Translations under genes and position numbers: made by a program | Source: Paenarthrobacter aurescens | GTDB lineage: Bacteria > Actinomycetota > Actinomycetes > Actinomycetales > Micrococcaceae | Reading direction: 5' to 3' | NCBI RefSeq assembly: GCF_041549525.1 | Contig: NZ_CP157456.1 | Location: 558,001 to 622,000, forward strand | Length of the DNA: 64,000 nt | Shown here: piece after piece, positions 51,351 to 59,261 of the stretch | How positions within the stretch are numbered: the stretch's first letter is position 1 | Layout of the letters: every line of letters begins with the position of its first letter | The notes under the pieces: model-generated | What the model saw: the letters and a program-made list of their open reading frames with translations, nothing else | Told to the model about the DNA's origin: nothing | Database searches by the model: none

Positions 51351-52243
51351 TGACAACCAAAGTCACAACCCCGGAAATGAAGTCGTTGCACTTCCAGCCC
51401 CGAACCCCGGCAACCACGCCCGGTGACAAGGTGGTGGGAGCGGTCTCGCACGGTGCCCTGACCATTTGGACACTGATCGTCATCCTTCCGCTCCTGTGGA
51501 CGTTCATGTCCTCCTTCAAGACCTCCAGCGAGATCTTTGCTTCGCCGTTCTCCTTGCCCAGCGAATGGAAGCTGGACAACTACATCAAGGCCTGGAGCGA
51601 CGCCGGAATAGGCAGCGCCTTCCTCAACTCGATCATCGTGGTTGCAGTGGCGCTGGTGATTGTCATGGTCCTTGGCGCCATGTGCGCTTATGTGCTGGCC
51701 CGCTACACCTTCCCGGGCAGCAGGGCCATCTACTACCTGATGCTCGCGGGCCTGACGTTCCCGATCTTCCTGGCCATGGTGCCGCTGTTCTTCGTCCTGA
51801 AGAACATGGGCCTCCTGAACACCCTGCCGGGACTCATCCTGGTGTACGTGGGCTTCGCGCTCCCGTTCACGGTGTTCTTCCTGTTCTCCTTCTTCAAGTC
51901 GCTGCCGCACGAAATCACTGAAGCAGCGGCACTGGACGGTGCAGGGGAGTGGCGGACGTTCTTCCAGGTGATGCTGCCCATGGCCAAGCCGGGCCTCGCC
52001 TCGGTTGCTATCTTCAACTTCCTGGGCCTGTGGAACCAGTTCCTGATTCCCGTATCCATCAACGCCGCCGGTCCGCGCGTTCTCTCGCAGGAACTTGCGG
52101 CCTTCGCCGGCCAGATGGGCTATGCGGTGGACTACGGCGCACTGTTCGCGGCGGTCAGCGTCACGGTTATTCCGGTGCTCATTGTCTACGTGATCTTCCA
52201 GCGTCAGCTGCAAGGGTCCGTATCGCAGGGCACCTCGAAGTAG
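51350..52243 (+). CDS. Carbohydrate ABC transporter permease (NgcG-like)
   Basis: A 297-residue MalG/UgpE-type permease whose ATG overlaps the upstream stop (TAATG). The family signature starts with TSSEIFASPFSLPSEWKLDNY near 59-79 (in two parts: TSSEIFASPFSLP and SEWKLDNY). The EAA loop 'PHEITEAAALDGAGEWRTFF' (~185-204) contacts the ATPase. It ends the importer operon, followed 23 bases on by a strong hairpin terminator. Confidence 0.92.
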   Translation: MTTKVTTPEMKSLHFQPRTPATTPGDKVVGAVSHGALTIWTLIVILPLLWTFMSSFKTSSEIFASPFSLPSEWKLDNYIKAWSDAGIGSAFLNSIIVVAVALVIVMVLGAMCAYVLARYTFPGSRAIYYLMLAGLTFPIFLAMVPLFFVLKNMGLLNTLPGLILVYVGFALPFTVFFLFSFFKSLPHEITEAAALDGAGEWRTFFQVMLPMAKPGLASVAIFNFLGLWNQFLIPVSINAAGPRVLSQELAAFAGQMGYAVDYGALFAAVSVTVIPVLIVYVIFQRQLQGSVSQGTSK

Positions 52244-52266
52244 TACAAGCACGCTAAAACAGCGTT

Positions 52267-52304
52267 CGACGGCGGTCCGCACCTTTTGGTGCGGGCCGCC
52301 GTCG
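52267..52304 (+). terminator. Terminator of the sugar importer operon
   Basis: Arms 52267-52283 (CGACGGCGGTCCGCACC) and 52288-52304 pair with a single G-T/G-C variation around a TTTT loop and are followed by GGTTTT. It is a clear rho-independent structure, of the same stem type as the hairpins at 1763-1802 and 23325-23384. Confidence 0.85.
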
Positions 52305-52409
52305 GGTTTTGTACAGCTCCCGCCCTTTAGAAGGCCGGTTAAGGGCATTTCCTGTACAAAAACTCTGTCAGGATGGAACAGATTCTGTAGTGCAACGAAA
52401 GGCAGTCCC

Positions 52410-52730
52410 GTGATCTTCATTGTGGTCAAGTTCAACGTCAAGCCCGACTGGTCAGAGCGCTGGCTGGACCTGGTGGCCGATTTCACCAAGGCCACCCGCG
52501 AGGAGCCGGGCAACCTGTGGTTCGACTGGTCCCGCAGTGTGGAGAACCCCAACGAGTTCGTCCTGGTGGAAGCTTTCCAGGATGACGCCGCTGAGGCCCA
52601 CGTGAACAGTGCTCACTTCAAGAAGGCCATGGACGTCATGCCGCAGGCCCTCGTGGAGACTCCCCACATCATCAGCCGCCAGTTTGAAGGCAGCGGCTGG
52701 GATCGCATGGGTGAGCTGACCATCGGGTAG
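52410..52730 (+). CDS. Antibiotic-biosynthesis-monooxygenase (ABM/YgiN-like) domain protein
   Basis: A 106-residue ferredoxin-like-fold protein from GTG 52410 with AAAGG upstream. 'WFDWSRSVENPNEFVLVEAF' (37-56) carries the family's conserved acidic/aromatic pattern, and 'AHVNSAHFKKAMDVMPQAL' (~62-80) carries the histidine pair. Such proteins oxidise quinols or act as small dimeric stress enzymes. It converges on the flavin reductase of the catabolic operon with 12 bases between the ends. Its own function, and any link to that operon, remain uncertain. Confidence 0.87.
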   Translation: MIFIVVKFNVKPDWSERWLDLVADFTKATREEPGNLWFDWSRSVENPNEFVLVEAFQDDAAEAHVNSAHFKKAMDVMPQALVETPHIISRQFEGSGWDRMGELTIG

Positions 52731-52742
52731 TCCTTACACTTC

Positions 52743-53267
52743 TCAGAACATCCAGGGGATTTCTGCGTGGCCGAAGTCGCTGAACGAGCCGAAGCGGCCG
52801 GCCTTGAATGCCAGCACCTCGCCGTCCCGGTCCCGGCACGTGGTGACCTGGCCGAAAAAGACCTGGTGGTCTCCGACGTCGTACTGCTGCACCACCGTGC
52901 AGTCCGCCTGGGCAAGCGCGCCCTTGATGACCGGAAGCCCGCTATCGGTGACGTCGAAATCTCCCTCGCTGAATCGGTCCCCACCACGGACAGCGAACCG
53001 CCGGGCCACTGACTCCTGCTTGGCGCCGAGAATGGAGACAGCGAACTTGCCGCTGGCCATCAAGGCCTCACCGGTCCGGGTTCCGAAGTTCAGCGAGATC
53101 ATCAGGATGGGCGGTTCCAGGCTGATGGAGGTCAGCGAGCTGATGGTCATTCCGTACAGCTCATCATCGTGCTTGGTGGTGACCACAGCCACGCCGGTGA
53201 GGAATCGTCCCATGGCGCGGCGCATCCCCATGGCGTCCGGGATGGTGAAGGCTGGTGCAAGGCTCAT
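52743..53267 (-). CDS. Flavin reductase (HpaC/HsaB-like), partner of the monooxygenase
   Basis: A 174-residue NAD(P)H:flavin oxidoreductase from ATG 53267, one base after the cupin stop. The flavin-reductase fold shows RRAMGRFLTGVAVVTTKHDD (13-32), 'MTISSLTSISLEPPILMISL' (~36-55) and GKFAVSILGAKQESVARRF near 68-86. It would supply FADH2 to the HpaB-type oxygenase of the same transcript. The C-terminus has GRFGSFSDFGHAEIPWMF. This is the last gene of the operon. Confidence 0.9.
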   Translation of the reverse strand: MSLAPAFTIPDAMGMRRAMGRFLTGVAVVTTKHDDELYGMTISSLTSISLEPPILMISLNFGTRTGEALMASGKFAVSILGAKQESVARRFAVRGGDRFSEGDFDVTDSGLPVIKGALAQADCTVVQQYDVGDHQVFFGQVTTCRDRDGEVLAFKAGRFGSFSDFGHAEIPWMF

Positions 53268-53268
53268 G

Positions 53269-53640
53269 TCAGTTGCTCCGCTCCGTGTGTGCTGGATCTG
53301 TGTAGTACCGGACCTCGAACATCTTGGCGCCGTGCTCGGAAACCCACGGACCGTGTTCCATTCCGGGAGGCCGGGTTGCCCAGTCGCCGGCCTTGAAGGT
53401 CTTGCCCAGGCGCTGGTCCACAAACGAGCCCTCGAAGATGAATACCTCTTCCCAGAATTCGTGTGTCAGGACGCCGTTGGGGGAGGTGTCCGTTCCGGGC
53501 TCGAATTTGAGGATGCGGGTGACGCTGTCGTTCTCGGAATCCCGGGCGAGGATGGCTTCCGAGAGACCTTCAATGTGAGGGTTGCAGGGCGCGAAGTCCA
53601 CCGAAGTTACAGGTGTGAACTCTACTTCGGGCTTTGCCAT
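53269..53640 (-). CDS. Cupin-domain protein
   Basis: A 123-residue small beta-barrel protein. The two cupin motifs are only partly typical: GVLTHEFWEEVFIFEGSFVD (~56-75) supplies His and Glu ligands, and GDWATRPPGMEHGPWVSEHG (~85-104) the later His. This suits a mononuclear metal site and an isomerase, dioxygenase or binding role. It lies 2 bases after the HpaB stop and 1 base before the flavin reductase, firmly within the operon. Its reaction is unknown; it may process the product of hydroxylation. Confidence 0.85.
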   Translation of the reverse strand: MAKPEVEFTPVTSVDFAPCNPHIEGLSEAILARDSENDSVTRILKFEPGTDTSPNGVLTHEFWEEVFIFEGSFVDQRLGKTFKAGDWATRPPGMEHGPWVSEHGAKMFEVRYYTDPAHTERSN

Positions 53641-53642
53641 GG

Positions 53643-55130
53643 CTATGCTCCCTCCATGCCGGTGCCGGCCCCGTTGACCGTGCTGTCAACACTGTAGGAA
53701 CCCAGGAATGTGTCCAGTTCCGCGACCAGTGCGTCATAGCCGTAATTCCGGTAGGTGTAGGCGCCGCGGACAACAAACGGGGCACCGGCGTAGAACATCT
53801 CGTACTGCTGATGGCGGCCGGCGAACTCCGAACCGATGATGTCCCAAGCGAGCTTGAAGAGCTTGACCCGCTCCTCGCTGGCCACACCGGGGGACTGAAC
53901 ATAGCGTTCCATGTCCGGTCGGGTCACGCTGCTGGTCATGTCCGCGATGCTGGACGGCAACTGCAGGACGCCCCCGCCCACCAGATCGCGCAGGATCGAG
54001 ATCACGCGGGGATAGGTTTCGGACTGCAAGCCCATGGCTCCGTAAAGTGCGCTCTTTCCCGGGAGCCTCATGCCGGCGTCGTCCGTTGTTGCCGTGTACT
54101 CGGCGGCGAGGACGGCTGACTCAACGGACTGCACAATGGCGGCGAGTTCGCCCAGCTTCTCCTGGACGCCGGGGATCTTGTCCGTGCCGTTGACCTGCGT
54201 AACTTTGCGTGCCACCGAAGCGATGAACTTCAGCTTGGTGGAGAAGCGGATCTGGGCCTGCCAGTTGCCCAGGGCGTGGGCGCCGGTATCGAAGAACTGG
54301 CGGCGAAGGGTGTCGATGTTCCGGTTGATGAACACGCGGTCCCACGGAATGAGCACGTCGTCGAAAACTACCAAGGCGTCGGGCTCGTCGTAATGACTGG
54401 TCAGCGGGTAGTCGAACTCGCTGGTGGCAGCTGGAGCGAACGGGCGCCGGCAGTACAGCTTCAGTCCGTCGGTTGCCACCGGGATGGCGAAGCTGACCGC
54501 GAAGTCCACGTCGTCCGGGCCCAGGGGCTTGATGCAGGTGACAAAGACTTCGTCTGCAATGGCGGCGCCTGTAGCGAGCATCTGGGAACCGCGGACAATA
54601 ATGCCTTCTTCGGTCTCACGGACGACGCCGACCTGCAGGTATTCGCCTTCCCAACCGGATGCTGTGGTTGCGCGGGAGACCTGCGGCGGAATGATCGCGT
54701 AGGACAGGTACAGATTCTCGGAGAGGACCTTCCTGTAGTACCGCTCAACATTCCCGGCGAAGTCGCGTTCCTCGTTCTTGAAGACGTCCGGATGGGAACC
54801 GAACGCGGCGAAGAATGTCCCGACGTGGTCGGGGCTGCGGCCTACCCATCCATGAGTGTGCTTGGCCCACTTTTCGATCGCCTGGCGGCGCAGGACCAGC
54901 TCCTCCTGCGTGCGGGGAGCGGCGAAGGTGCGGTTGGCGGGTCCGTTGATCTCTTCTGAGTGGAATTGCATGCCATTGGCTGGATCGGCAGCGATGTCGA
55001 ACAGCTCGGCCATGGTCCGGGCGACGTTCGCGAAGGCCGGGTGCTCCAGGACGTGGCCGACTACCTCGCCGTCGAGGATCACTGTCCGGCCATCGTTCAG
55101 GGACTTCAAATACTGCTTTCCGGTTCTCAT
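53643..55130 (-). CDS. HpaB-family FADH2-dependent monooxygenase (oxygenase component)
   Basis: A 495-residue acyl-CoA-dehydrogenase-fold oxygenase of the 4-hydroxyphenylacetate 3-hydroxylase family. ATG 55130 overlaps the DUF2848 stop. Family landmarks are an N-terminal 'TGKQYLKSLNDGRTVILDGE' (3-22), the flavin-site segment 'LYLSYAIIPPQVSR' (~141-154), then 'VRGSQMLATGAAIADEVFV' (~178-196) and IPWDRVFINRN near 263. 'HQQYEMFYAGAPFV' follows near 446. It would hydroxylate an aromatic or heteroaromatic ring using FADH2 from the flavin reductase at 52743. It sits in an operon with a DUF2848 protein and an amidase, so ring opening of an N-containing substrate is plausible but unproven. Confidence 0.88.
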   Translation of the reverse strand: MRTGKQYLKSLNDGRTVILDGEVVGHVLEHPAFANVARTMAELFDIAADPANGMQFHSEEINGPANRTFAAPRTQEELVLRRQAIEKWAKHTHGWVGRSPDHVGTFFAAFGSHPDVFKNEERDFAGNVERYYRKVLSENLYLSYAIIPPQVSRATTASGWEGEYLQVGVVRETEEGIIVRGSQMLATGAAIADEVFVTCIKPLGPDDVDFAVSFAIPVATDGLKLYCRRPFAPAATSEFDYPLTSHYDEPDALVVFDDVLIPWDRVFINRNIDTLRRQFFDTGAHALGNWQAQIRFSTKLKFIASVARKVTQVNGTDKIPGVQEKLGELAAIVQSVESAVLAAEYTATTDDAGMRLPGKSALYGAMGLQSETYPRVISILRDLVGGGVLQLPSSIADMTSSVTRPDMERYVQSPGVASEERVKLFKLAWDIIGSEFAGRHQQYEMFYAGAPFVVRGAYTYRNYGYDALVAELDTFLGSYSVDSTVNGAGTGMEGA

Positions 55131-55813
55131 CGGAGTGAGCCTTTCTTGATTTTGTAGTTATGTTCAATGGTGGTCCCATTCGGGAAGGAGAGCTCCAACT
55201 TCCAGGAAGTTCCATCCACGAACTTTCCGTTCAGGAGCGGGAGGGTGCCGCCGAGGCACATAAAGTCAGCGTCGCCGATGTCGGTTCGAGCCAAAAGACG
55301 CCCGACGACGTCGGCCGGTTTGAGGAGGCCGCTCAGTGAACCCTCCTGGTACAGGACGCCGTCAACCCATGAGCGGGCTGTGCACTGGTCGAGATCCAGG
55401 TCTTCCAGTGACTCCACTGCGACCACTTCACTTGAAACGGGCTTGGGGCACGCCCTCTTTGATTCGCCGATGTCCCGGGCTTCGACCTCCCGGTCCGTGT
55501 GATCGGAGCCGATGCCGAGGTAGTACTTGCCGTCGTGGCGGATGTAGAGCGGCTCGATCTCCCCTGAGGTGAGGTTTTCCGATGTCTCGTGCTCACCGGA
55601 GGTCTCGAACAGGTCAGAGTCCATCCGGTAAAACATGGGAACCTCCGGTGGGGGAGCGACGCCGATGGCTGCCAGCTCATCGATGTGATGCTGGACTGCT
55701 TTGGGGTCGCGGCCTGTGTAACCGGCCACCACTGCGTGGAAGTTGGTAATGAGTATTGTCTTGTCGGTTCCCACCACCCTGAAAGTGAGGGGGACTTGCC
55801 TTGTGGTTTCCAT
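55127..55813 (-). CDS. DUF2848 family protein (FAH-like hydrolase/isomerase candidate)
   Basis: A 228-residue protein from ATG 55813, preceded by AAGGAGAG five bases away; the frame is open upstream but not supported. Segments KAVQHHIDELAAIGVAPPPE (~37-56), 'TSGEIEPLYIRHDG' (~81-94), GIGSDHTDREVEARDIG (~100-116) and 'KRACPKPVSSE' fit DUF2848, whose fold relates to fumarylacetoacetate hydrolase. The conserved His/Asp/Glu cluster could hold a metal. In this operon it may hydrolyse or tautomerise the hydroxylated ring. It is followed by a 4-base overlap into the oxygenase gene. Confidence 0.82.
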   Translation of the reverse strand: METTRQVPLTFRVVGTDKTILITNFHAVVAGYTGRDPKAVQHHIDELAAIGVAPPPEVPMFYRMDSDLFETSGEHETSENLTSGEIEPLYIRHDGKYYLGIGSDHTDREVEARDIGESKRACPKPVSSEVVAVESLEDLDLDQCTARSWVDGVLYQEGSLSGLLKPADVVGRLLARTDIGDADFMCLGGTLPLLNGKFVDGTSWKLELSFPNGTTIEHNYKIKKGSLR

Positions 55814-55853
55814 TCCGTCTCTCCTTGGAGGGGCTCTAAGTTGCTGTCTGGGA

Positions 55854-56648
55854 CTAAAGGCCGAGTGTGTTGTAGGCCGGAAGGCGGTCGCCAATGACGG
55901 GGAACTCGTTGCGGACTGCCTGCACCTGCTGGGGATCGATGTCCACCATCACCACGGTTTCGTCCGGACCCGCTTCTGCGATGACGTTGCCTCCCGGGTC
56001 CACCACTCTGCTGTGGCCGCCAAGCTCCACGCCTTGCTGGCTGCCGGCAGCGTTGCAGGCGATCACGAAGATCTGGTGTTCCAGCGCCCTGGCAGTGGTG
56101 AGCAGGCGCCAATGTTCCCGCCTCGCAGCGGGCCAGGCTGCGGGGACGATCACAATGTCCGCCCCTCGGGTGCTTAGCTCCATCCACAATCCGGGGAAGC
56201 GGAGGTCGTAACAGGTGATGCCGGCGACGGCTCCGAACGGCAGGGTTACTACAGGAAGTGAGGACCCGGCGGTGAGCAGGCTGGCCTCCTTGGACTGGTA
56301 GCCGAACACGTGGATCTTCCGGTAGGTGTGGACTACGTTGCCGTCCGGCCCCAGCAGAATGGAGGTGTTGCTGAGCCGGCCGTCCCCTCCGGCCTCGATG
56401 ATGCTGCCAAAGTGAAGATGGACACCCAGCTCGGCAGCCACTCTTGAGCACATGGAGACTGTAGGTCCGTTCAACGTTTCGGCCAGGGTCTCGTAGTCAT
56501 CGAAGTGGAAGTAGCCGGCGCTCCAGAGTTCAGGGAGCACGATCAGCTCTGCACCGTTGATGCCTCGAAGGATCGCCTCCACGCGATCGATCCGTTCCTC
56601 ACGGGTTTCGGAGTCCGGGCTGGCCACCTGAACGAGTGCGATTTTCAT
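55854..56648 (-). CDS. Carbon-nitrogen hydrolase (nitrilase-superfamily amidase)
   Basis: A 264-residue amidase with the Glu-Lys-Cys triad: E in LIVLPELWSAGYF (~39-40), K in HTYRKIHVFGYQSKE (~110) and C in GITCYDLRFPGLW (~144). These identify the nitrilase superfamily of C-N hydrolases. It is the second gene of the operon and overlaps the MHS transporter by 4 bases; the gap before DUF2848 is 40 bases. It likely releases ammonia from an amide or carbamoyl intermediate made after ring opening. The exact substrate is unknown. Confidence 0.9.
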   Translation of the reverse strand: MKIALVQVASPDSETREERIDRVEAILRGINGAELIVLPELWSAGYFHFDDYETLAETLNGPTVSMCSRVAAELGVHLHFGSIIEAGGDGRLSNTSILLGPDGNVVHTYRKIHVFGYQSKEASLLTAGSSLPVVTLPFGAVAGITCYDLRFPGLWMELSTRGADIVIVPAAWPAARREHWRLLTTARALEHQIFVIACNAAGSQQGVELGGHSRVVDPGGNVIAEAGPDETVVMVDIDPQQVQAVRNEFPVIGDRLPAYNTLGL

Positions 56649-58012
56649 GAAAGCTCCTTCTCCCGTCCGACGCTCAGGTCCTGGTCCAGGTCACTGAGCT
56701 TCAGACCCATGGTTTCCTTGGCGAACATCACCGAGACCATGGAGATCAGGCCCATGGCGGCGAGGTAGATGCCGATCGCATAGCCGGTGCCGAAAGCGCT
56801 GTAGAGCGCCAGGGCGATGATGGGGGACAACGAGCCGGCAATCAGCGATGCCAGGTTGTAGGAGACTGAGGTTCCGCTGTACCGGACATCCGTGGGGAAC
56901 AGCTCGGAGAAGAACGCGCCGATCACTGAGCTGTACGCCGCGAAGATCAGCAGTCCTCCTACAGCTGCGGCGATGATGCCCCACACTTGGCCTGTGTTCA
57001 GAAGGAAGAAGAACGCGAACGCCCACACCATGGTGGCGATTGAGGCCCCAATCAGGATTGGCTTGCGGCCCACCTTGTCCGCGTAGACGGCGAGGATGGG
57101 AATGGCGACGACGGCGACGCCCTGGCCGATCATGACGGCCGTCAGTCCGGTCTGCCTTTGCAGCCCCATAATCTGAGTGACGTAGGTGATGATGAACAGC
57201 GAGTAGATGTAGAAGCCTGCGTTCTCGCCCATCCGGCTGCCGGTGGCAATGAGGATTTCGCGCCAGTTGCGGCGGAACAGGATGGTCAGCGGAAGCTTCC
57301 GTTCCTTGTTGCCTTCGGCTTCGCGCTTGCGCTGTGCTTCCTTGAACAGCGGGGTTTCCTGCACGTAGAGCCGCAGGATGAGGCCGATAACGACCAACAG
57401 CGCGGAGAGTCCAAACGCGATCCGCCAGCCCCATGCCAGGAATTCGCTCTCCGGCATGGTGGCGGCCAGGATGGCCAGGACGCCGGCGGCCATCAGGTTG
57501 CCGAGGGGCGGGCCCATGTTTGGCCAGGAGGACCAGAACGCACGGCGGGTGCTCTCGTTGCTGTGTTCGGAGACCAGAAGGACGGCGCCGCCCCACTCGC
57601 CGCCGAGGGCAAAACCTTGGATCAAGCGAAGCAACAAAAGAAGCAGCGGTGCAGCCAGGCCGATCGCTGCGTACGAGGGGATGAAAGCGATGAGGGTTGT
57701 AGCGACGCCCATGAGCATCAGGCTGGCAACCAACGTGGCCCGACGGCCGTGCTTGTCGCCGAGGTGTCCCAAAACTATTGCGCCGATGGGACGGGCAAGG
57801 AAGCCGGCCGCGAACGTTCCCAAGGCCAGCATGGTTCCTACCAAAGGATCGTCGGTGGGGAAGTAGAGCTTGTTGAATACCAGCGCGGCCGCGGTGCCGT
57901 ACAGAAAGAAGTCATACCACTCGACGGCGGTGCCGGCGAGGCTCGAAGCAGCAACGACGGGCAGGCTGGAGTGCTTCTGTTGCCTCAGTTCTGCTTTCTT
58001 CAATTCGGTCAT
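56645..58012 (-). CDS. MHS-type MFS transporter (aromatic or organic-acid importer)
   Basis: A 455-residue importer, the first gene of the catabolic operon. MHS landmarks are LAGTAVEWYDFFLYGTAAAL near 25-44, GHLGDKHGRRATL motif A (~80-92), RLIQGFALGGEWGGAVLL near 118-135, and a second motif A 'YADKVGRKPIL' in the second half. The amphipathic end has 'KLSDLDQDLSVGREKE'. By context it imports the compound the operon degrades. Its ATG at 58012 lies about 65 bases from the GntR operator at 58077. Confidence 0.9.
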   Translation of the reverse strand: MTELKKAELRQQKHSSLPVVAASSLAGTAVEWYDFFLYGTAAALVFNKLYFPTDDPLVGTMLALGTFAAGFLARPIGAIVLGHLGDKHGRRATLVASLMLMGVATTLIAFIPSYAAIGLAAPLLLLLLRLIQGFALGGEWGGAVLLVSEHSNESTRRAFWSSWPNMGPPLGNLMAAGVLAILAATMPESEFLAWGWRIAFGLSALLVVIGLILRLYVQETPLFKEAQRKREAEGNKERKLPLTILFRRNWREILIATGSRMGENAGFYIYSLFIITYVTQIMGLQRQTGLTAVMIGQGVAVVAIPILAVYADKVGRKPILIGASIATMVWAFAFFFLLNTGQVWGIIAAAVGGLLIFAAYSSVIGAFFSELFPTDVRYSGTSVSYNLASLIAGSLSPIIALALYSAFGTGYAIGIYLAAMGLISMVSVMFAKETMGLKLSDLDQDLSVGREKELS

Positions 58013-58076
58013 TGTTGGGTCCTTTTGCGGGGAGATTCCGGTGCGTGAGCGGTGTCACTAAGAAGACTGTAGACGA

Positions 58077-58088
58077 GTTGTATACAAC
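58077..58088. promoter_or_regulatory. GntR operator 1
   Basis: GTTGTATACAAC is a perfect 12-base palindrome in the divergent promoter region. It matches the TTGTATACAA sites bound by FCD-type GntR regulators. Confidence 0.8.
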
Positions 58089-58143
58089 CTGTCTATATTT
58101 GAAGTGACTGATTTTTCAGGCAGTCCCACGGCTCTGAATGCAA

Positions 58144-58156
58144 CTCGTATACTGAG
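58144..58156. promoter_or_regulatory. GntR operator 2
   Basis: CTCGTATACTGAG shares the GTATAC core of the site at 58077 but has a weaker outer match. It lies 21 bases before the GntR gene and suits autoregulation. Confidence 0.6.
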
Positions 58157-58176
58157 CTAGGCAAGAAAGGCTCTGC

Positions 58177-58818
58177 ATGATCCAGATGACACCCACAGCA
58201 CAGTCGCAACCGGAAGTGGCTTATCAGTGGATGAAAAACTACATCGCAGCCCTGCCTCGTGAGGAGGAAACCTTTCTCAACGAAGGGGTCCTGGCAAAGA
58301 CCACCGGCACTTCGCGGACGCCCGTGCGGGAGGCCCTTCTGCGGCTTGAGGCCGAGGGATTCGTCAAACGCGTCCCTCATAAAGGCGCCTACGTCCCGCC
58401 TATCTCGGACCCTGATGTCCGCGCCATCCTGCAGGCCAGGGCAGTTGTGGAAAAGTGGGCGGTCTCAGCATTGGAGACCATGCTCGATGCCCAGATTGAC
58501 GCCTTCCAGAGCATCATTGACCAGCAACAGAAGGCCCTCGAAGACCCATCCCGGTTCATCGAGCTGGATACCGAGTTCCACACCCTGATGGTCCGCGCAG
58601 GGGGCAACCCTGTGCTCGCCGATTTCTACGCTTCCCTCCGGCAAAAGCAACTCCGGATTGGCGTCAAGGCAGTCAGCCAAGGCTCCGATCGCGCCGGAGA
58701 TGTCCTCCGCGAACACCAATTGATTGTTGACGCCCTCCGCAGCCGCAGCCTCGAGGCAGTGCATCAGGCCATTGATGCCCACCTTGACTCCACCCGCTTG
58801 GCGGTCATTGGTTACTAG
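58177..58818 (+). CDS. GntR-family (FCD) regulator of the monooxygenase operon
   Basis: A 213-residue regulator. The winged helix lies at ~14-76 (VLAKTTGTSRTPVREALLRL), with the classic RTPVREALLRLE helix, and the C-terminal FCD domain (~83-205) carries the metal-site residues in 'LDTEFHTLMVRAGGNPVL' and 'REHQLIVDAL'. It is divergent from the MHS-amidase-DUF2848-HpaB-cupin-flavin reductase operon, with GTATAC palindromes between them. It would repress these genes until their substrate or its product binds. Confidence 0.9.
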   Translation: MIQMTPTAQSQPEVAYQWMKNYIAALPREEETFLNEGVLAKTTGTSRTPVREALLRLEAEGFVKRVPHKGAYVPPISDPDVRAILQARAVVEKWAVSALETMLDAQIDAFQSIIDQQQKALEDPSRFIELDTEFHTLMVRAGGNPVLADFYASLRQKQLRIGVKAVSQGSDRAGDVLREHQLIVDALRSRSLEAVHQAIDAHLDSTRLAVIGY

Positions 58819-58823
58819 GCTCC

Positions 58824-58862
58824 GCTAGTCCTCCCTGCTAGTCCTCCCTGCTAGTCCTCACT
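58824..58862. repeat. Three tandem 13-bp repeats at the DUF503 stop codon
   Basis: GCTAGTCCTCCCT occurs at 58824 and 58837, and again at 58850 with one substitution (GCTAGTCCTCACT). The last copy contains the stop codon and final residues of the DUF503 gene. It is a local slippage-type duplication. Confidence 0.9.
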
Positions 58863-59144
58863 GTGCAGCTCCCTCTGCCGTGCGCTCAGCAGCTCAAGCT
58901 CCGGCCGGGCAGCGACGAACCGTTCAACGGCGTCGAGCACTTGCTGAAGGTGCGCATGATCCGGGGCCACCAAGGCCGTCCCAATCAGCGCGCGCCGGTA
59001 CTGGTCCTGGAGCCCGGTTTCGGCTGCGGAAACTTCGAAGCGCCGCTTCAGTTCGGCTACCAGGGGGCGAACCAGTGAGCGCTTCTCCTTGAGGCTATGG
59101 ACATCGCCCAAAAGGACGTCGAACTCAATCCAACCGATCCACAT
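58851..59144 (-). CDS. DUF503 family protein
   Basis: A 97-residue protein with the DUF503 fold: IEFDVLLGDVHSLKEKRSLV near 6-25 and 'LQQVLDAVERFVAARPELEL' near 66-85 are typical. Family members are small alpha/beta proteins found often near ribosome-binding factor A; their function is unknown. There is no such neighbour here. The stop lies within a tandem 13-base repeat that leaves further in-frame stops downstream. It is divergent from the GGDEF gene. Confidence 0.9.
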   Translation of the reverse strand: MWIGWIEFDVLLGDVHSLKEKRSLVRPLVAELKRRFEVSAAETGLQDQYRRALIGTALVAPDHAHLQQVLDAVERFVAARPELELLSARQRELHSED

Positions 59145-59261
59145 GGTTCATTATTACCTGCCTGCATCTTGAGCCAATCTTGAGCAAATGCCGCAGTGAG
59201 GTTGAGCAAGCACCGGGACACTGATCTCAAAGGCGAAGGATGACCAGCTGAGGGGGTTGGC

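Noticed and set aside
50331..52552. Long minus-strand frames opposite the sugar permeases
   Set aside because: They are charge-rich and lack membrane-protein or domain features, whereas the plus-strand permeases carry clear EAA loops.
57158..58048. 296-codon plus-strand frame opposite the MHS transporter
   Set aside because: The translated sequence is low in hydrophobic core and lacks motifs. The minus strand encodes a typical 12-helix transporter.
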